Shown here: piece by piece, positions 34,805 to 44,578 of the stretch | Position numbering within the stretch: the stretch's first letter is position 1 | Layout of the letters: each line of letters opens with the position of its first letter | From: Arenibacter sp. F20364 | GTDB lineage: Bacteria; Bacteroidota; Bacteroidia; Flavobacteriales; Flavobacteriaceae | Direction: 5' to 3' | Assembly (NCBI RefSeq): GCF_023015905.1 | Contig: NZ_JALKBD010000003.1 | Span: forward strand, 1 to 64,000 | Length of the DNA stretch: 64,000 nt | Program-made: the position numbers and the translations under genes | The notes under the pieces: model-generated | What the model was told of the DNA's origin: nothing | The model's input: the letters and a program-made list of their open reading frames with translations, nothing else | The model's database searches: none

Positions 34805-37234
34805 ATGAAAAATGAAAAAAAGTATATCCAAAAGTTAAGTGAAGTCGGTATGGATGATCTACCAAGAGTTGGTGGCAAGAATGCCTCCCTTGGCGAAATG
34901 ATCCAGAATCTTACGGCCCAAAACATTAAAGTACCTAATGGTTTCGCAGTTACCGTGGAGGCGTATGACGCGTTTATTAACGAAAACAATTTGAAGGAAA
35001 AAATAAGTGCGGCTTTGGAGGGATTGGACACAACCGACATTATCCAACTCCGAAAAACTGGCTCCAATATTCGGAAAATGATTTCCAACGGAAAATTTCC
35101 CGTTTCTGTGGAAAAGGCCATATTGGAATACTATTATGTGCTGTCCGAGGATTACGATCAGGATGCCACTGATGTGGCCGTACGTTCATCCGCAACGGCG
35201 GAAGATCTTCCTGATGCTTCCTTCGCAGGGCAACAATCCACCTATTTGAATATCCGGGGTGGCGAGATGTTGCTGACGGCCATCAGAAGTTGTTTTGCAT
35301 CCCTGTATACAGACAGGGCCATTTCCTATAGGTCCTCCCGGGGATTTGATCACTTTGTCATTAAATTATCGGTTTGTGTGCAAAAAATGGTGCGCTCGGA
35401 TCTGGGTTCTTCAGGAGTAGCCTTTTCATTGGATACGGAAAGTGGTTTTAAGGATGTAGTGCTGATCAATGGCGCTTATGGTCTGGGCGAACTAGTTGTG
35501 GGAGGCGAAATATCCCCTGACGAGTTTATAGTCTTCAAGCCCACCTTGGAAGAGGGCTTCAATGCCATTATAGATAAGAAATTGGGCAAGAAAACCCATA
35601 AGATGGTATATGGCAATAAACCCTTCGAAACGGTAAAACAGGTACCTGTGGATCAAAAAATTCAGGATTCTTTTTGTTTAAAGGATCCCCAGATCATACA
35701 ACTGGCGCAATGGGTACAAAAAATTGAAAACTATTATAGTTCCGTACGAGGATCCTGGTGTCCTATGGATATTGAATGGGCCATTGACGGACTATCCCAT
35801 GAACTGTTTATTGTTCAGGCCCGCCCGGAGACCATCCATTCCCAGGAACAGACAGAGAGTATAAAAGAATATGAAATTGAGGATGAGGACCAATTGGCGG
35901 ACAAACTTATTCTTGAAGGGGTTGCCGTAGGCGATAAGATAGGAAATGGAAAGGTATACAGGATTTTTACCTTGGATGGCAGGGACGGCAGTGCCGATGA
36001 AATAGATTTCAAGGAGGGTGATGTCCTGGTTACCGAAATGACCGATCCGGATTGGGAACCCTTAATGAAGAAGGCCTCGGCCATCATCACCGAAAAAGGG
36101 GGAAGAACCTGTCACGCCGCTATTGTGGCCCGTGAAATTGGTGTCCCGGCCATAGTGGGTGCTGCCCATGCTACTACTCTGCTGGCAAACGGACAGGAGA
36201 TTACCGTTTCCTGTGCCGAAGGGAATATAGGAAAAGTTTATAAAGGGAACATTAAATACAAACTTCATGAAACGGCTTACACCGAATTTCCAAAAACCAA
36301 GACACCCGTTCTAATGAATATCGGGTCTCCCGAACTGGCCTTTCAATATCGGAAAATACCCAATGGCGGAGTGGGTTTGGCAAGGGAGGAATTTATCATC
36401 AATAATTATATAAAAGTGCACCCTTTGGCCTTGTTAAAGCATAAGTCCTTGAATGATCCGGCCCTTTCCTCCACCATTGTGGAATTGATCAAAGGCTATG
36501 AATCCGAGGAGGCCTTTTTTATCAATAAATTGGCACAGGGAATTGCCAAGATCGGGGCGGCTTTTTATCCCAATAGGGTCATCACCCGATTGTCCGATTT
36601 CAAGACCAATGAATATTTCAATCTATTGGGAGGCAATCATTTTGAGCCCAAGGAAGAAAACCCGATGATCGGATGGCGGGGTGCTTCGCGTTATTATTCG
36701 GAGACTTTCAGAGAGGCCTTTGTGTTGGAATGCAAAGCCCTTAAAAAAGTAAGGGACGAATTTGGTCTGGAAAACATTACCATCATGATTCCCTTTTGTA
36801 GAACGCCCCAGGAACTGGTCAAAGTACTGCAGATTATGGAGGAAAATGGTCTTAAAAGAGGCGAAAGGGGGCTTGAAATTTATTTGATGGCCGAATTGCC
36901 TTCCAATGTAATTTTGGCCAACGAGTTTGCCCCTATGATAGACGGATTTTCCATTGGGTCCAATGACCTTACCCAATTGGTGCTTGGACTGGACCGCGAT
37001 TCCAGTTTGGTGGCACATTTATACGACGAGCGCAATTGTGCGGTAAAGGGGATGATCAAAACATTGATTTCCGCAGCCAAAAAACACAAGACCAAAGTTG
37101 GAATATGTGGTCAGGGACCTTCGGATTTTCCGGATTTCTCCAAATTCCTGATAGAGGAAGGAATAGACACCATCTCGGTAACCCCGGACTCCATGTTAAA
37201 AACCTTAAAAGTAATTCAAGAAATAGAAAACTAG
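34805..37234 (+). CDS. ppsA: Phosphoenolpyruvate synthase
   Basis: An 809-residue PEP synthase, full length: pyruvate + ATP + water to PEP + AMP + phosphate, for gluconeogenesis. The N-terminal ATP-grasp domain has GGKNASLGEM, VAVRSSATAEDLPDASFAGQQ and GAYGLGE. The phosphohistidine domain has GGRTCHAAIVAREIGVPAIVG (His about 437). The C-terminal PEP/pyruvate barrel has RVITRLSDFKTNEY, GSNDLTQLVLGLDRDS and the Cys of KVGICGQGPSD. A LacI-type operator candidate lies 26 bp before the start. A 51-codon gene follows 3 bp downstream. Confidence 0.96.
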   Translation: MKNEKKYIQKLSEVGMDDLPRVGGKNASLGEMIQNLTAQNIKVPNGFAVTVEAYDAFINENNLKEKISAALEGLDTTDIIQLRKTGSNIRKMISNGKFPVSVEKAILEYYYVLSEDYDQDATDVAVRSSATAEDLPDASFAGQQSTYLNIRGGEMLLTAIRSCFASLYTDRAISYRSSRGFDHFVIKLSVCVQKMVRSDLGSSGVAFSLDTESGFKDVVLINGAYGLGELVVGGEISPDEFIVFKPTLEEGFNAIIDKKLGKKTHKMVYGNKPFETVKQVPVDQKIQDSFCLKDPQIIQLAQWVQKIENYYSSVRGSWCPMDIEWAIDGLSHELFIVQARPETIHSQEQTESIKEYEIEDEDQLADKLILEGVAVGDKIGNGKVYRIFTLDGRDGSADEIDFKEGDVLVTEMTDPDWEPLMKKASAIITEKGGRTCHAAIVAREIGVPAIVGAAHATTLLANGQEITVSCAEGNIGKVYKGNIKYKLHETAYTEFPKTKTPVLMNIGSPELAFQYRKIPNGGVGLAREEFIINNYIKVHPLALLKHKSLNDPALSSTIVELIKGYESEEAFFINKLAQGIAKIGAAFYPNRVITRLSDFKTNEYFNLLGGNHFEPKEENPMIGWRGASRYYSETFREAFVLECKALKKVRDEFGLENITIMIPFCRTPQELVKVLQIMEENGLKRGERGLEIYLMAELPSNVILANEFAPMIDGFSIGSNDLTQLVLGLDRDSSLVAHLYDERNCAVKGMIKTLISAAKKHKTKVGICGQGPSDFPDFSKFLIEEGIDTISVTPDSMLKTLKVIQEIEN

Positions 37235-37237
37235 ATT

Positions 37238-37393
37238 ATGAGCAATACTATAGAAGATATCCTTTTGGATGCACACAAACGCAACAAACGTGAAGAATTA
37301 TTGGCCTTATTGGAAAAAATTCGCCTAAAGAATCCGCATAAGGAACTGACAGACCTTTACCAAATAGCCTATGAAAGGATAATTAAGCCGTAA
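37238..37393 (+). CDS. Small basic/acidic helical protein, ppsA-coupled
   Basis: A 51-residue frame starting ATG at 37238, 3 bp after the ppsA stop: MSNTIEDILLDAHKRNKREE, then LLALLEKIRLKNPHKELTDL, ending YERIIKP. It is rich in Leu, Lys and Glu and predicted to be helical, with no Cys. The close spacing to ppsA and the regular amphipathic composition suggest a real gene, possibly a small partner or regulator of PEP synthase. I do not recognise a family. Confidence 0.6.
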   Translation: MSNTIEDILLDAHKRNKREELLALLEKIRLKNPHKELTDLYQIAYERIIKP

Positions 37394-37504
37394 CTGGATT
37401 ATTGGGGTTTGGGAAATAACCTAAATTTCACTTAGGAAAATTGACGCCAAGGAGAGTAATTTTAGTTAGAAAATAGTATCGATGACAAGTAATCTAGCTC
37501 GGGG

Positions 37505-37560
37505 CAAGCGTTGGAGCACCTGCCTGCTGCAGGCAGGTCAAAATCTCGATGATCGAGTAA
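37505..37560 (-). repeat. 56-bp dispersed double-palindrome repeat, copy B
   Basis: Inverted relative to copy A at 18130-18185. Arms ACCTGCCT/AGGCAGGT and CTCGAT/ATCGAG are kept; here the second palindrome is perfect through its centre (CCTGCTGCAGG). It lies about 110 bp after the ppsA operon, in a 412-bp spacer (37394-37805) with no other feature. Confidence 0.8.
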
Positions 37561-37805
37561 ATTTTAAATCAAAGCCTAATTTCGGTACAATTTTTCTTCG
37601 TCTCACTATGAAAAACCACTCAATTTGCCAGCTTTTGATTTTTTTGTCTTAAACAGAATGCACTTTAAATAGTAAACAGGTCGGAGAGATCTTGGTAATC
37701 CCGCGGCTTTGGGTTGCGGTATTAAAAATACTTAATTCAAAGCCCTTTATGGGAACTTTATATTACCAATCAACTGTTTTTGAATGGTATTGGCCTGTAG
37801 TGCAT

Positions 37806-38756
37806 TCAAAGTCTGGCAACCGTTTTTTCCAATATGGCCTTGACCCGATGTTTTAGGGCTTCTGGCTCTATAATCTCGGCATAATCCCCGAACATAAGGT
37901 ACCATCTTGGAAACCCTTGTTCCAAATCCGCGGTCATGAATGTCATCTCTACTTTGTTGCCTTTTATCTTTTCAGAAACAAAACCATAGTGCTTTCGACC
38001 ACTGTTGATATATCTGGCAATGTTTTTCTCCACCAATATTCTCACCTGTGTCTTTTTAACATCCACATTCTTGCTTAAATGCTCATCCAAACTCCCATGT
38101 TCCCTTGTATAGGGAAGGGAGGTTCTTTTTATGCCCAACATTCTGTCCGTTCTAAATTGTCTGTAATCATTTCTATAGTGACAATATCCCAGTAAATACC
38201 AAAAATTATTTTCATGAAATAAGCCTACTGGTTCAATATACCTGTCGGAAGGGTGCTTGCTTTGCAGGGAGTGATACTTTAAAAAAACCTGCTTTTTTTC
38301 GGCGATACTTTCAAAAAGAATTTCCAGGGCGTTTGGCAGGTTCTCATTGAACAACTGTTGTGATGGGTCTACGGATATCTGGGATTCCAGGGCGGAAATC
38401 CAATCCTTTTCACTTCCCCTTAAAACCGATTTAAGCTTGAACATGGCGGCCTGATGATAGCTACCAAGGGACTTGTCCACAAACTTTTGCATCAGTTTTT
38501 CCGCGGCCACAAAGCTCCCCGCTTCTTCCCTGGTAAACATTACCGGTGGCAGTCGATAGCCTTCCATTATGGAATATCCTATCCCAGCCTCACTGATTAT
38601 AGGTACGCCCGAGGCTTCCAGGGTTCTAATATCCCTATAAATGGTACGCAGGCTTACCTCAAAACGGTCTGCCAACTCCTGCGCCTTCACAATACGCTTG
38701 GATTGTAATTGCACCAAGATCGCTACTATACGATCAAAACGATTAATTGTATCCAT
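37806..38756 (-). CDS. WYL-domain (YafY-type) transcriptional regulator
   Basis: Started at MDTINRFDRIVAIL (38756; 316 residues); the open frame extends 27 codons further but the conserved family start is here. The N-terminal HTH_11 domain is VKAQELADRFEVSLRTIYRDIRTLEASGVPI. The middle GYRLPPVMFTREEA leads to a WYL domain (VGLFHENNFWYLLGYCHYRNDYRQFRTDRML) and a C-terminal WCX region. WYL regulators bind small ligands or nucleic acids and often repress a divergent gene, here the DinB operon at 39085. Confidence 0.93.
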   Translation of the reverse strand: MDTINRFDRIVAILVQLQSKRIVKAQELADRFEVSLRTIYRDIRTLEASGVPIISEAGIGYSIMEGYRLPPVMFTREEAGSFVAAEKLMQKFVDKSLGSYHQAAMFKLKSVLRGSEKDWISALESQISVDPSQQLFNENLPNALEILFESIAEKKQVFLKYHSLQSKHPSDRYIEPVGLFHENNFWYLLGYCHYRNDYRQFRTDRMLGIKRTSLPYTREHGSLDEHLSKNVDVKKTQVRILVEKNIARYINSGRKHYGFVSEKIKGNKVEMTFMTADLEQGFPRWYLMFGDYAEIIEPEALKHRVKAILEKTVARL

Positions 38757-39084
38757 ACCCATAATTGCATAACATATTTCCCAAAGATAGGACTTCAAAT
38801 CAATGAACAATCCAAAATTGGGTTTTGATCTTTCCATGGTGAGACAACTTTCAAAAATATTGATCTTTTAAAACCAATACTTTAAAATCTTTATGTAAAA
38901 TAAGGCTGTGTTGGTGACAACCCTTTGTCAGTAGCAATTGAAATATTGTTTTGGACAGGTCTAATACGTTGGTTAATAGATAATTATTAAAAATTTATAT
39001 CTTTTTATTTGCTGCTGACATAGGGCTGTCACTGGTCGTATATAATTTTGGTTCAGAAATAAAAATCACCTAAAAATTATCATT
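38757..39084. other. Divergent promoter region of the WYL regulator and DinB genes
   Basis: 328 A+T-rich bases that must hold both promoters. No convincing operator palindrome was seen. Confidence 0.45.
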
Positions 39085-39573
39085 ATGGAAACAACATTGA
39101 ACAAAACATCCCAAGTAATTTCACCAGAAGCCCTATTAAAGCATTGGCAAGGACACAGGGCACTGACGCGTAGAGTAATCGAAGCCTTTCCAGAGGAAGC
39201 CTTTTTTAATCATACCATAGGGGGTATGCGTCCCTTCTCGGAAATGGTTTTGGAACTTTTGGGGATTGCCGGGCCAGGGCTTAAAGAAATTGCCACTGGA
39301 AAAACAGCATCACTTGATGAGCATAGGGAACACGGAAACCAAAAATCCAAGGTTCTTGAAATGTGGGATGAGGCTACCGAGGAAATCAATACCTATTGGG
39401 ACCAGTTAAAACTGGAACAATTTGAGAAATCGATTCGGATTTTTGGCCAATATGACGGCACGGCCTGGTCGTCCATATTCTATTTTATCGACAATGAAAT
39501 CCATCACCGTGGACAGGCCTACGTTTATCTTCGTTCCTTGGGGATAGAACCACCTGCCTTTTATGAACGATAA
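39085..39573 (+). CDS. DinB-family protein
   Basis: A 162-residue four-helix DinB-like protein: LLKHWQGHRALTRRVIEAFP, SEMVLELLGIAGPG, and a C-terminal IDNEIHHRGQAYVYLRSLGIEPP. The His of the HHRGQ motif is a typical metal ligand; the usual first His in the N-terminal helix is less clear. DinB proteins include metal-dependent thiol transferases. The substrate is unknown. It begins the operon with the small protein at 39586 and diverges from the WYL regulator. Confidence 0.88.
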   Translation: METTLNKTSQVISPEALLKHWQGHRALTRRVIEAFPEEAFFNHTIGGMRPFSEMVLELLGIAGPGLKEIATGKTASLDEHREHGNQKSKVLEMWDEATEEINTYWDQLKLEQFEKSIRIFGQYDGTAWSSIFYFIDNEIHHRGQAYVYLRSLGIEPPAFYER

Positions 39574-39585
39574 TCTATTTTAATT

Positions 39586-39804
39586 ATGAAAGAAGTATTG
39601 GTATTTAAGACGTCTATTAACCATAATCGGGAAATTAGAGTCTTGAAACCCGCTTTGAATAAATTGATTACCAAATGGGGGTATTGGAATTTTGATCTGG
39701 AGGATTGTGACAACATCCTCCGGGTCGAAACCCATAGGGTAACCGCAGGGGCCATAGCAAGGCTATTGAACAATCATGGGTTTCTATGCGAGGAATTGGA
39801 GTAA
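39586..39804 (+). CDS. Small HMA-like protein
   Basis: A 72-residue protein 12 bp after dinB: MKEVLVFKTSINHNREIRVL, then PALNKLITKWGYWNFDLEDCDNILRVET, ending LLNNHGFLCEELE. The beta-alpha-beta layout resembles heavy-metal-associated domains, but the CxxC motif is missing, so it probably does not carry copper. Co-occurrence with DinB suggests a shared role. Function unknown. Confidence 0.75.
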   Translation: MKEVLVFKTSINHNREIRVLKPALNKLITKWGYWNFDLEDCDNILRVETHRVTAGAIARLLNNHGFLCEELE

Positions 39805-40063
39805 TCCCCTTATCGGTCGATATGTCCGACGTGGTCACTTCGACATGAGTTGCCTTTCGCAACGATTGAGAAGTCGGACAAGCTTGGACGGTATAACATT
39901 TGCATACTATAATTGTGTTTTTTGGAATCACCGATATATTTATGGAAGACAATAAAACTTTGTTGAGCTATAAGTGTGATTTAGCTCATACATATTTGTT
40001 TTACGGGTATTCGTGAACCTTCGGTTTCTCCCGATGGTTGAAGTGACCGACTCTAATCCAAAA

Positions 40064-41665
40064 TTACTCTGGAGTAATAAACTTGGGAGCTTTACGATGT
40101 TTGGTTCCCTGTTCGTAGGCATAGGCTATTTCCAATAAGACCGGCTCACTCCAGGCCCGTCCAAAAAAAGAAATTCCAACAGGCAACGCATCAACATAGC
40201 CCATTGGCACCGTTATATTGGGATATCCTGCCCTTGCTGCAGGGGAAGAACTGCCCAACTGAAAACTATCTCCATTGATCAGGTCCGTTTTCCAAGCGGG
40301 GCTTCCCGTTGGTGCTATTATGGCATCCAGATGATGTAAATCCATAACCCGGTCTATTCCTTCTTCCCTACTACCTTTCAGCATGCTGGCCAAAGCTTGC
40401 AGGTAAGCGTCATCGGTAAGGTCCCCTTTTTCCTGGGCCATCTCCAGGTATCTCTGATTATAAAACTTTAATTCTATGGAATCCTTTTCATTAAATGCGA
40501 TAAGTTCTTCCACGCTTTTGATAGCTGCCCCGGGTCCCAGGGATTGGAAATATTTATTCAAGCCGTCTTTATATTCATATAACATAACTTGGAAGGAATA
40601 CCCACCAACCTCGTCAGTGGATATCTCATTGATATCAATGATTTCTGCACCTTGACGCTTCATAAAATCCACCGCTTTATACAACAAGGTATCTACTTTA
40701 AAATTTTTGCCCATAGGTGCTTGGTATAGCCCGATTCTCTTACCCTTTAATCCGTCCTTATTTAAGAATTGTGTATAATCCTTATAAAATCTCCCTTGTC
40801 CTGCCACTGTTTTTTCATCGGCCGGGTCGATCCCGGTGAGTACTCCCAAACAAATTGCAGCGTCCATTACGGTACGTGCCATAGGTCCAGGGGTATCTTG
40901 GGTAAAGGAGATGGGAATTACTCCAGAGCGGCTAACGAGGCCCACGGTTGGCTTAATGCCTACAATGCCATTGCTAGTGGAAGGGCAGACAATAGAGCCA
41001 TTGGTTTCAGTGCCGATCGCCAACATGCTTAGATTTGCAGATACGGCCACCGCAGAACCAGAGCTTGAGCCACAAGGATTACGGTCTAAAACATAGGGAT
41101 TTTTGGTTTGTCCACCTACCCCACTCCAACCACTGGAAGATAATTCCCCTCGGAAATTGGCCCACTCGCTTAAATTGGCTTTTCCCAGGATAATGGCTCC
41201 GCCTTCTTTCAACTGTTTGGCAACATAGCTGTCCTTTAAAGGGTGGGAATTTACCAGGGCTCTTGAGCCTGCGGTAGTCGCCATGTTATCATGGGTGTCA
41301 ATATTATCCTTAAGTAAGATGGGAATACCATGCAGCGGGCCTCTGATGTTTCCCTCTGCCATCTCAAGATCCAATTGCTCAGCATTTTTAACGGCATCAG
41401 GGTTTATTTGAATAATGGAGTTTAGCATGGGGCCACTATTATCGATCTCCCCTATCCTTTTTAAATAGGCGTCCACAACCTCCTTGATGGTGTATGTGCC
41501 GTCTATAAACCCTTGTTGTAATTCAGCTATGTCCTGTTCCAGAAATCTGAAATTCTCAGTTGTAACCGCCTGCTTTTTTTCAGATGCAACCTGACAGGAC
41601 ATTTGAAGGAGAAAGAATATGGAAAAGAAAATTTTGAATTTATTTAAAAAGTGGTTGTTGCTCAT
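40064..41665 (-). CDS. Amidase-signature lipoprotein
   Basis: A 533-residue amidase with a lipoprotein signal ([14 protein letters not shown], lipobox LQMSC). The amidase signature runs from [18 protein letters not shown] (catalytic Lys) through [22 protein letters not shown], the Gly-Ser-rich block with the cis-Ser, to [20 protein letters not shown] with the nucleophile Ser. It hydrolyses an amide, perhaps a peptide amide or aryl amide, in the periplasm. It is transcribed alone. Close homologues in Flavobacteria are annotated only as amidase. Confidence 0.92.
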   Translation of the reverse strand: MSNNHFLNKFKIFFSIFFLLQMSCQVASEKKQAVTTENFRFLEQDIAELQQGFIDGTYTIKEVVDAYLKRIGEIDNSGPMLNSIIQINPDAVKNAEQLDLEMAEGNIRGPLHGIPILLKDNIDTHDNMATTAGSRALVNSHPLKDSYVAKQLKEGGAIILGKANLSEWANFRGELSSSGWSGVGGQTKNPYVLDRNPCGSSSGSAVAVSANLSMLAIGTETNGSIVCPSTSNGIVGIKPTVGLVSRSGVIPISFTQDTPGPMARTVMDAAICLGVLTGIDPADEKTVAGQGRFYKDYTQFLNKDGLKGKRIGLYQAPMGKNFKVDTLLYKAVDFMKRQGAEIIDINEISTDEVGGYSFQVMLYEYKDGLNKYFQSLGPGAAIKSVEELIAFNEKDSIELKFYNQRYLEMAQEKGDLTDDAYLQALASMLKGSREEGIDRVMDLHHLDAIIAPTGSPAWKTDLINGDSFQLGSSSPAARAGYPNITVPMGYVDALPVGISFFGRAWSEPVLLEIAYAYEQGTKHRKAPKFITPE

Positions 41666-41918
41666 GGTATCAATTTTTGGTTCGAACCTGATGAATTTTT
41701 TGTAGCACCGATAAAAAAACAGTATCTGGAGTATCCTTGAATTATAGCTAAGACCTTATAGCCACGAACACTTAAATTACTGCTACACCTAAGTTATTCA
41801 TTGGTAGCGATATAAACAAACGCTTTAGCAAGATTCGAAGCTATACGGAGTTTTTTAGGGAAGTTATTGGTAGCTATCGGGATCGACTAGTTATATGACT
41901 CATTGTTGTCATCACTTT

Positions 41919-42887
41919 TTAATCAACTTTTTTTCTATGCTCCTTTATTTCAGACGCTGATAGTTCTAAGAATCTAGCGGCATTGTTATAAAAAATATCT
42001 CTTTTTTGTTTTTGGCTTAGCCAATCGAGATTGTAAATTATTTCAATATTCTTTCTAACAGTGTCAAAATAATCGGAAGCAAACATTAGCCGGTCTCCAA
42101 GCCCTTCACTATATAACTTTTTTACATTTGGCTCCCAAACTTCTTTTGGCATAAACATGCTAACAGCAGAAATCTCACAATAAATTTGTGGATAGGCCTT
42201 CATTAACTTCAATGATTGTTCTGAATATTCTCCGCCGTAATGCATCAGGTATATCCTGAGATTAGGATATTTTTCCAAAATAGGTTTTAGTAATTCCGGA
42301 TTTGCGTAAGTTGGGTTGTAATTGGGGTTTTCCTCTTTATTGACCCTTGCTGCCGGTGGTCCGCTATCTGCATGAATACCAATAGGTATATTAAATTCTT
42401 CTGCTATTTTCCAATAAGGTTCTAGTCGTCTGTCTGTAGGTGGTATTCCATAATAATTAAACATAGACTCCCCTAAACTTTTAAAATTTCCCATTTTGTA
42501 TAGTTCACCTAATTCGGATTCAGTATAAAATTCCTTTTCACAAGGTTGGTCTTGCTCTACTGTTTTTGAGCAAGGGAAAATCAGTCCTGCCCAGAATAGG
42601 CTATCAGCTTGAGCGTACATTTTTGCATATTTTAAGGTTCCGCCGCCTAAAACCAACACTACATTATTCTTTTTGTAATCTTCCATGACCCAATCCAGTT
42701 TAGCCTTATCGATATCAGTATTTAGATGCTGATATTTTTCATTGTCCCCATACCCTTTCGTGATATGAAAATGCATGTCGATAATGGGTTGATTCTTTAA
42801 AAAGTTTTCAATTGTTTCTTGAGCAATAGTTGAAGAAGATGCCATAATCACACCTGAGAAAATTAATTTTAAAACTTTTTTTTTCAT
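41919..42887 (-). CDS. Exported amidohydrolase-2 family metal-dependent hydrolase
   Basis: A 322-residue TIM-barrel hydrolase with a signal peptide (KVLKLIFSGVIMASSSTIAQ). Metal ligands: IDMHFHIT at the barrel start (HxH), IGIHADSGP, LMHYGGEYS and FASDYFD near the end, the order of the amidohydrolase-2 (Amidohydro_2) group. That group includes decarboxylases and lactonases. The reaction here is unknown. It stands alone; a role with the fucose genes 13 kb away is not supported. Confidence 0.85.
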   Translation of the reverse strand: MKKKVLKLIFSGVIMASSSTIAQETIENFLKNQPIIDMHFHITKGYGDNEKYQHLNTDIDKAKLDWVMEDYKKNNVVLVLGGGTLKYAKMYAQADSLFWAGLIFPCSKTVEQDQPCEKEFYTESELGELYKMGNFKSLGESMFNYYGIPPTDRRLEPYWKIAEEFNIPIGIHADSGPPAARVNKEENPNYNPTYANPELLKPILEKYPNLRIYLMHYGGEYSEQSLKLMKAYPQIYCEISAVSMFMPKEVWEPNVKKLYSEGLGDRLMFASDYFDTVRKNIEIIYNLDWLSQKQKRDIFYNNAARFLELSASEIKEHRKKVD

Positions 42888-43115
42888 ATTTCGTCAAATT
42901 GCGTAGAACGTCCTGCATCCGAGCATTTTTTGTCTGAAATAGGACAGAAGATATGCTCCTTTGCAATGTTGTTCGGATTTTGTTGAATGAATTCCTTGTT
43001 CATTTTTGTTTTGCTAATGAAGCCTAAGGGGCCTGTATTAAAATATGTTGCCCTGACGAGCGCTCAATTTTAGTCCGCTATAATACGTATGCGTGTTGGC
43101 ACAGAGGCTTTTTTT

Positions 43116-43529
43116 TTAATTTCTATCCTTGACGGGAATGACAAATTTTAATCCTGACCAAATGTTGTTCACAGCACATACTTTTATATCAACAAGCCCG
43201 TTTCTTAATCCTATTTCCCGTACTATATTGCCATTGAGGTCGGTTTCCACTTTAGATGCTTTTTTGGGCCAGGATATCCACAATATTCCATTTTGTTCCA
43301 TTTCCCGCTTTAGGTGTTTAATATCTTCATTTAGTTGGGATTCACTTTTTACAAAATAGTGAATGAAATCCTTTTTAGTGCTGTTGTGCGTTATTTGCTT
43401 TAGGTCGGTGGGTAGGTCGGAAAATAGTTTATAATAATCTTGGGGTTCATTTACGATTCTTATTTTGAACCCATTTTTGATCCCAAGTTTCTTTCCTAAA
43501 GGAGTGCCCGAATAACCTGCCGTTTTCAT
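43116..43529 (-). CDS. DUF3052-family protein
   Basis: A 137-residue protein. MKTAGYSGTPLGKKLGIKNG, FFxxLPTDL-like centre (LFSDLPTDLK), ILWISWPKKASKVETDLNGN, IVREIGLRNGLVDIKVCAVN, WSGLKFVIP. This is the DUF3052 pattern: 'GYSGTPLxxKLGI' at the start and 'W.SWPK....tdl....vr......glvD.kvcavd..Wsglkf' at the end. Function is unknown. It is transcribed alone. Confidence 0.92.
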   Translation of the reverse strand: MKTAGYSGTPLGKKLGIKNGFKIRIVNEPQDYYKLFSDLPTDLKQITHNSTKKDFIHYFVKSESQLNEDIKHLKREMEQNGILWISWPKKASKVETDLNGNIVREIGLRNGLVDIKVCAVNNIWSGLKFVIPVKDRN

Positions 43530-43966
43530 ATGTCCCTACTCTTTACAATTGTTTTCAGCTTTTATAAAAAGTCTTCGATTCCACTGCGAGAAATTCGGTT
43601 GAAATTCTGAGTAGGAACCGTAGTTGATTAAAGATAGGAATAATTCATTTCATTAACCACCCGAGAAATGTGTTTTGGCTTTACTCAATTAGTTTCTATT
43701 GTTTTTCATAGGTATTCATGAATCTTCAATTGCTTTGCTTGTCCAACCCTTGGGCTCCACTCAGGGTACGGTCATCGTATCAAAATATAAATACCAATTT
43801 GAGCGGATGAAGTCCGCCCAGACTACGGACTTATCGAACTCACCATAAATCTAGATCTCCAGGAATATAGGCTTGCAACCAAGGCATTGGTTGTAGCCCT
43901 CTTATGACCAATATCAGTTTAATTTTCTACTGTGCTTTGTAAATTTGGTTTAAACCGTTATTTACC
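43530..43966. other. Intergenic with one dispersed repeat
   Basis: 437 bases; apart from the repeat at 43705-43774, nothing recognisable. The last 100 bp should hold the promoter of the following operon. Confidence 0.45.
43705..43774. repeat. Dispersed repeat, copy 2
   Basis: About 70 bp alignable with 12387-12458 in the same orientation, including the ACCCT...AGGGT hairpin. A shorter match to its first third (GGTATTCGTGAACCTTCGG) lies near 40006-40024. Confidence 0.6.
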
Positions 43967-44578
43967 ATGGACAAGCAGTTAAAGGATAATTATGTGCCCA
44001 TATCGACCAAAATGCCCATTTGGGATCATTTCTTTACGGTAGCCCCCTTAATTGTAGTAGGATCCAGGGAAGGCGATGGGTATGATATGGCGCCCAAGCA
44101 TATGGCCACGCCCCTGGGGCCCTCCAATTATTTTGGTTTTCTGTGTACGCCAAATCATTCCACCTATCACAATGTAAAGGAGACCAAAGAGTTTTCCGTT
44201 AGTTTCCCCATCCCCGATCAAGTTTTATTGGCCTCTTTAGGAGCTTCCCCCCGAAACCCAGGCATTGAGAAATCGGAGCAAATAGTAGCCTCCTTGCCAA
44301 CGGTCAGGGCCACTAGCATAGATGCGCTTTTTATTGAAAATTCCTATCTGTACCTGGAGTGCGAGTTGTTCAAGATCATTGATGGCTTTGGAGAACACAG
44401 TTTTATCACGGGGAAGATAAAGACGGCCTACGTGCATAAGGACTATCTAAGGGTTTCCGAAATGGATGAACAGCAACAAATAAATGAATATCCCTTATTG
44501 GCTTACCTGTCTCCGGGAAGGTTCGCCTCTATTGCCCAAACCTATAATTTTCCATTTCCCAAAGGCTTTAAAAAATGA
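43967..44578 (+). CDS. Flavin reductase-like domain protein
   Basis: A 203-residue FMN-binding split-barrel protein of the flavin reductase/DIM6 family: MPIWDHFFTVAPLIVVGSRE, DMAPKHMATPLGPSNYFGFL, HSTYHNVKETKEFSVSFP, then VASLPTVRATSIDALFIEN and LYLECELFKII, LLAYLSPGRFASI. These proteins reduce flavin or hold FMN for a partner oxygenase. First gene of a coupled operon: its stop overlaps the M20 peptidase start by 4 bp. The substrate and partner are unknown. Confidence 0.88.
   Translation: MDKQLKDNYVPISTKMPIWDHFFTVAPLIVVGSREGDGYDMAPKHMATPLGPSNYFGFLCTPNHSTYHNVKETKEFSVSFPIPDQVLLASLGASPRNPGIEKSEQIVASLPTVRATSIDALFIENSYLYLECELFKIIDGFGEHSFITGKIKTAYVHKDYLRVSEMDEQQQINEYPLLAYLSPGRFASIAQTYNFPFPKGFKK

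Noticed and set aside
38757-38837. Upstream start for the WYL regulator
   Set aside because: The conserved N-terminus begins at MDTINRFDRI; the extension has no family similarity.
41919-42887. Fuconolactonase for the fucose cassette
   Set aside because: It is exported by a signal peptide and 13 kb away on the other strand, so a cytoplasmic lactonase role is unlikely.
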